Origin: Lachnoclostridium sp.
GTDB lineage: Bacteria > Bacillota > Clostridia > Lachnospirales > Lachnospiraceae
Length of the DNA: 7,322 nt
Reading direction: 5' to 3'
NCBI GenBank assembly: GCA_003445895.1
Contig: DMCD01000065.1
Span: forward strand, 1-7,322
Below, in pieces: positions 6,196-7,322 of the stretch. The notes beneath the pieces are model-generated. The model had not been told where the DNA came from. It did not search any database and saw nothing but the letters and a program-made list of their open reading frames with translations. The first letter of the stretch is position 1; each line of letters begins with the position of its first letter. The translations under genes and the position numbers were made by a program.

Positions 6196-6223
6196 GATAG
6201 TTTTTTAAAAACATATCAGTCAA

Positions 6224-6230
6224 AGGAGGA
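6224..6230 (+). promoter_or_regulatory. Strong ribosome binding site that sets the modA start
   Basis: AGGAGGA is close to the full anti-Shine-Dalgarno complement. It is 8 bp from the ATG at 6239 but only 2 bp from an in-frame GTG at 6233, so the ATG is the start. That start also gives a normal lipoprotein signal peptide. Confidence 0.8.
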
Positions 6231-6238
6231 TTGTGTAT

Positions 6239-7129
6239 ATGAAACGGTTTTTCGGACTTACCCTTGCAGCTGCGCTGGCTGCAGGAATGATCGGTTGTTC
6301 TTCTCCGGCCCCGCAGGAGACCACGGCGGCTCCGGCAGAGACGACGGCTGCGGAGACTGCAGCGGAAGAGACCGTTGCGGCGGCAGAAGAGACCACCGAG
6401 GCAGCGGCAGAGAATGCCGGTGAGCAGACAGAGCTGATGGTGGCGGCGGCAGCCAGCCTTCAGTATGTCATGGAGGATGAGATTAAGCCGGCCTTTGAGG
6501 CGGCCAATCCGGACATTGCGCTTACATTTACCTTTGACAGCTCAGGCAAGTTGCAGACCCAGATTGAGGAGGGCGCTCCTGCGGATGTGTTCTTCTCGGC
6601 GGCAAAGAAACAGATGACAGCCCTTCAGGATGAGAACATGATCGACGCCGATTCTGTAGTGGAGCTGCTGGAAAACAAGATTACACTGATTGTCCCGAAG
6701 GGGTCCGAAACCGGCATCACCGGATTTGAGGATATCACCAAGGCAGAGAATATCGCCATCGGCGATCCGGAATCGGTTCCTGCAGGTCAGTATGCCCAGG
6801 AAGCTTTTGAGAGTCTCGGCATGTGGGAGGATGTGCAGGCGAAGGCCAGCCTCGGCACCAATGTCACGGAGGTGCTCAGCTGGGTAGCGGAAGGAAGCGC
6901 AGATGCCGGCGTAGTATACCTCACCGATGCAACCACCAGCGACCAGGCGGACAAGATTGACATCATCGGCTATGCGCCGGAAGGAAGCTGCAAGAAGGTC
7001 ATCTATCCTGTCGGTATCGTATCTGCCAGTGAACACAAGGAGGCTGCCGCGAAATTCATCGAATACCTGCAGACCGAAGAAGGTCTTGCGGCGTTCGAGA
7101 AGTACGGCTTCTCACCCAATGCGCAGTAA
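6239..7129 (+). CDS. modA: Molybdate ABC transporter substrate-binding lipoprotein
   Basis: A 296-residue extracytoplasmic molybdate (or tungstate) binding protein anchored to the membrane by lipid. Residues 1-19 are a signal peptide (KR, then a hydrophobic Leu/Ala stretch), and C20 in MIGC is the probable lipidated cysteine. Residues 21-64 are a low-complexity Ala/Glu/Thr linker. The ModA domain spans 65-296: AAASL with S73, FDSSGKL with S101-S102, EGAPADVFFSA at 111-121, DPESVPAGQYA at 176-186, NVTEVLSWV at 208-216, and GVVYLTDA at 224-231 with Y227. By comparison with E. coli ModA, S73, one of S101/S102, A182, V209 and Y227 would contact the oxyanion. It has its own strong promoter and is followed by an intrinsic terminator and then modB. 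Uptake of molybdate fits the cofactor genes upstream. Sequence alone does not separate molybdate from tungstate specificity. Confidence 0.95.
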   Translation: MKRFFGLTLAAALAAGMIGCSSPAPQETTAAPAETTAAETAAEETVAAAEETTEAAAENAGEQTELMVAAAASLQYVMEDEIKPAFEAANPDIALTFTFDSSGKLQTQIEEGAPADVFFSAAKKQMTALQDENMIDADSVVELLENKITLIVPKGSETGITGFEDITKAENIAIGDPESVPAGQYAQEAFESLGMWEDVQAKASLGTNVTEVLSWVAEGSADAGVVYLTDATTSDQADKIDIIGYAPEGSCKKVIYPVGIVSASEHKEAAAKFIEYLQTEEGLAAFEKYGFSPNAQ

Positions 7130-7143
7130 ATGGAAGAGTTCCG

Positions 7144-7171
7144 AGGGGCTGTTTATGCAGCCCCTTTTTTT
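7144..7171 (+). terminator. Intrinsic terminator between modA and modB
   Basis: GGGGCTG (7145-7151) pairs perfectly with CAGCCCC (7158-7164) around a 6-base loop, and A7144 can extend the stem by pairing with T7165. Seven Ts follow at 7165-7171. It starts 15 bp after the modA stop and ends 17 bp before the modB start. It probably acts as a partial terminator, giving more modA than modB transcript. Confidence 0.85.
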
Positions 7172-7188
7172 ATTTTGAGAGGAATATT

Positions 7189-7322
7189 ATGGACTGGTCA
7201 CCAATACTGATTTCCATGAAAACCGCGGCGGTTTCGATTGTTATCACCTTTTTCCTGGGAGTTCTCACGGCCTATTCTGTGGTAAATGTAAAGTCAGGGA
7301 AGGTGAAGGCGCTGATCGACGG
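7189..7322 (+). CDS. modB: Molybdate ABC transporter permease (3' partial)
   Basis: The first 44 codons of an integral membrane permease, cut off by the window end. The opening MDWSPILISMKTA followed by a hydrophobic segment (about residues 12-33) and a basic, positively charged loop (KSGKVKALID) is typical of the ModB N-terminus and its first transmembrane helix. GAGAGGA at 7177-7183 lies 5 bp before the ATG. It sits directly after modA, from which it is separated by an intrinsic terminator, so its expression probably depends on readthrough. The CysT/CysW sulfate permeases are related, but modA next door makes molybdate the best call. Confidence 0.88.
   Translation, partial: MDWSPILISMKTAAVSIVITFFLGVLTAYSVVNVKSGKVKALID

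Noticed and set aside
6195..6238. Molybdenum-cofactor riboswitch in the modA leader
   Set aside because: The leader from the predicted start site is only about 40 bases, too short for the known Moco riboswitch, and shows no matching multi-stem structure.

Overview
The window looks like part of a molybdenum-cofactor maturation and molybdate-uptake locus from an anaerobic Firmicute. A moderately GC-rich member of the Clostridia, perhaps a Lachnospiraceae-like gut anaerobe, fits best. Reasons are the strong AGGAGG-type ribosome sites, a near-consensus TTGACA/TATGAT promoter, a lipoprotein with the Ala/Glu/Thr-rich linker common in that group, and oxygen-sensitive-looking Fe-S proteins. The taxonomic call is an inference from style, not from a marker gene. 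All genes lie on the + strand.

Positions 1-5037 hold four tightly packed genes. The first is a 5'-truncated FAD / double [4Fe-4S] / HdrB-like (CCG-domain) oxidoreductase. The second is a 64-residue two-CxxC redox or zinc-ribbon protein. The third is a 585-residue triple fusion of histidine phosphatase, MobA/MocA-like nucleotidyltransferase and HD phosphohydrolase. The fourth is a MoeA/MogA-fold molybdopterin-binding protein with a four-cysteine tail. Two junctions are 4-bp ATGA overlaps and one is a 6-bp gap, so translation is probably coupled. After a 48-bp gap comes an XdhC-family maturation factor (5086-6120) whose two domains are in the reverse of the classical order. From memory, this set matches the conserved Desulfovibrio DVU_1551/DVU_1557-type neighbourhood, which accompanies a molybdopterin-dependent aldehyde oxidoreductase. 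That enzyme is not in this window.

Positions 6121-6238 are a regulatory region. An AT-rich 24-bp imperfect palindrome abuts a strong sigma-A-type promoter, and a second inverted repeat overlaps the -10 box. Then come modA (molybdate-binding lipoprotein, 6239-7129), an intrinsic terminator, and the start of modB (permease, truncated by the window end).

Working model (inference): ModAB imports molybdate, the MoeA-like protein handles molybdopterin and metal insertion, the MocA-like domain makes a dinucleotide form of the cofactor, and XdhC holds or delivers it to the apo-enzyme. The Fe-S/flavin protein and the small CxxC protein supply a redox step or act as electron partners of the mature enzyme. 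The phosphatase and HD domains fused to the nucleotidyltransferase have no assigned role in this pathway and are the most intriguing part of the system.
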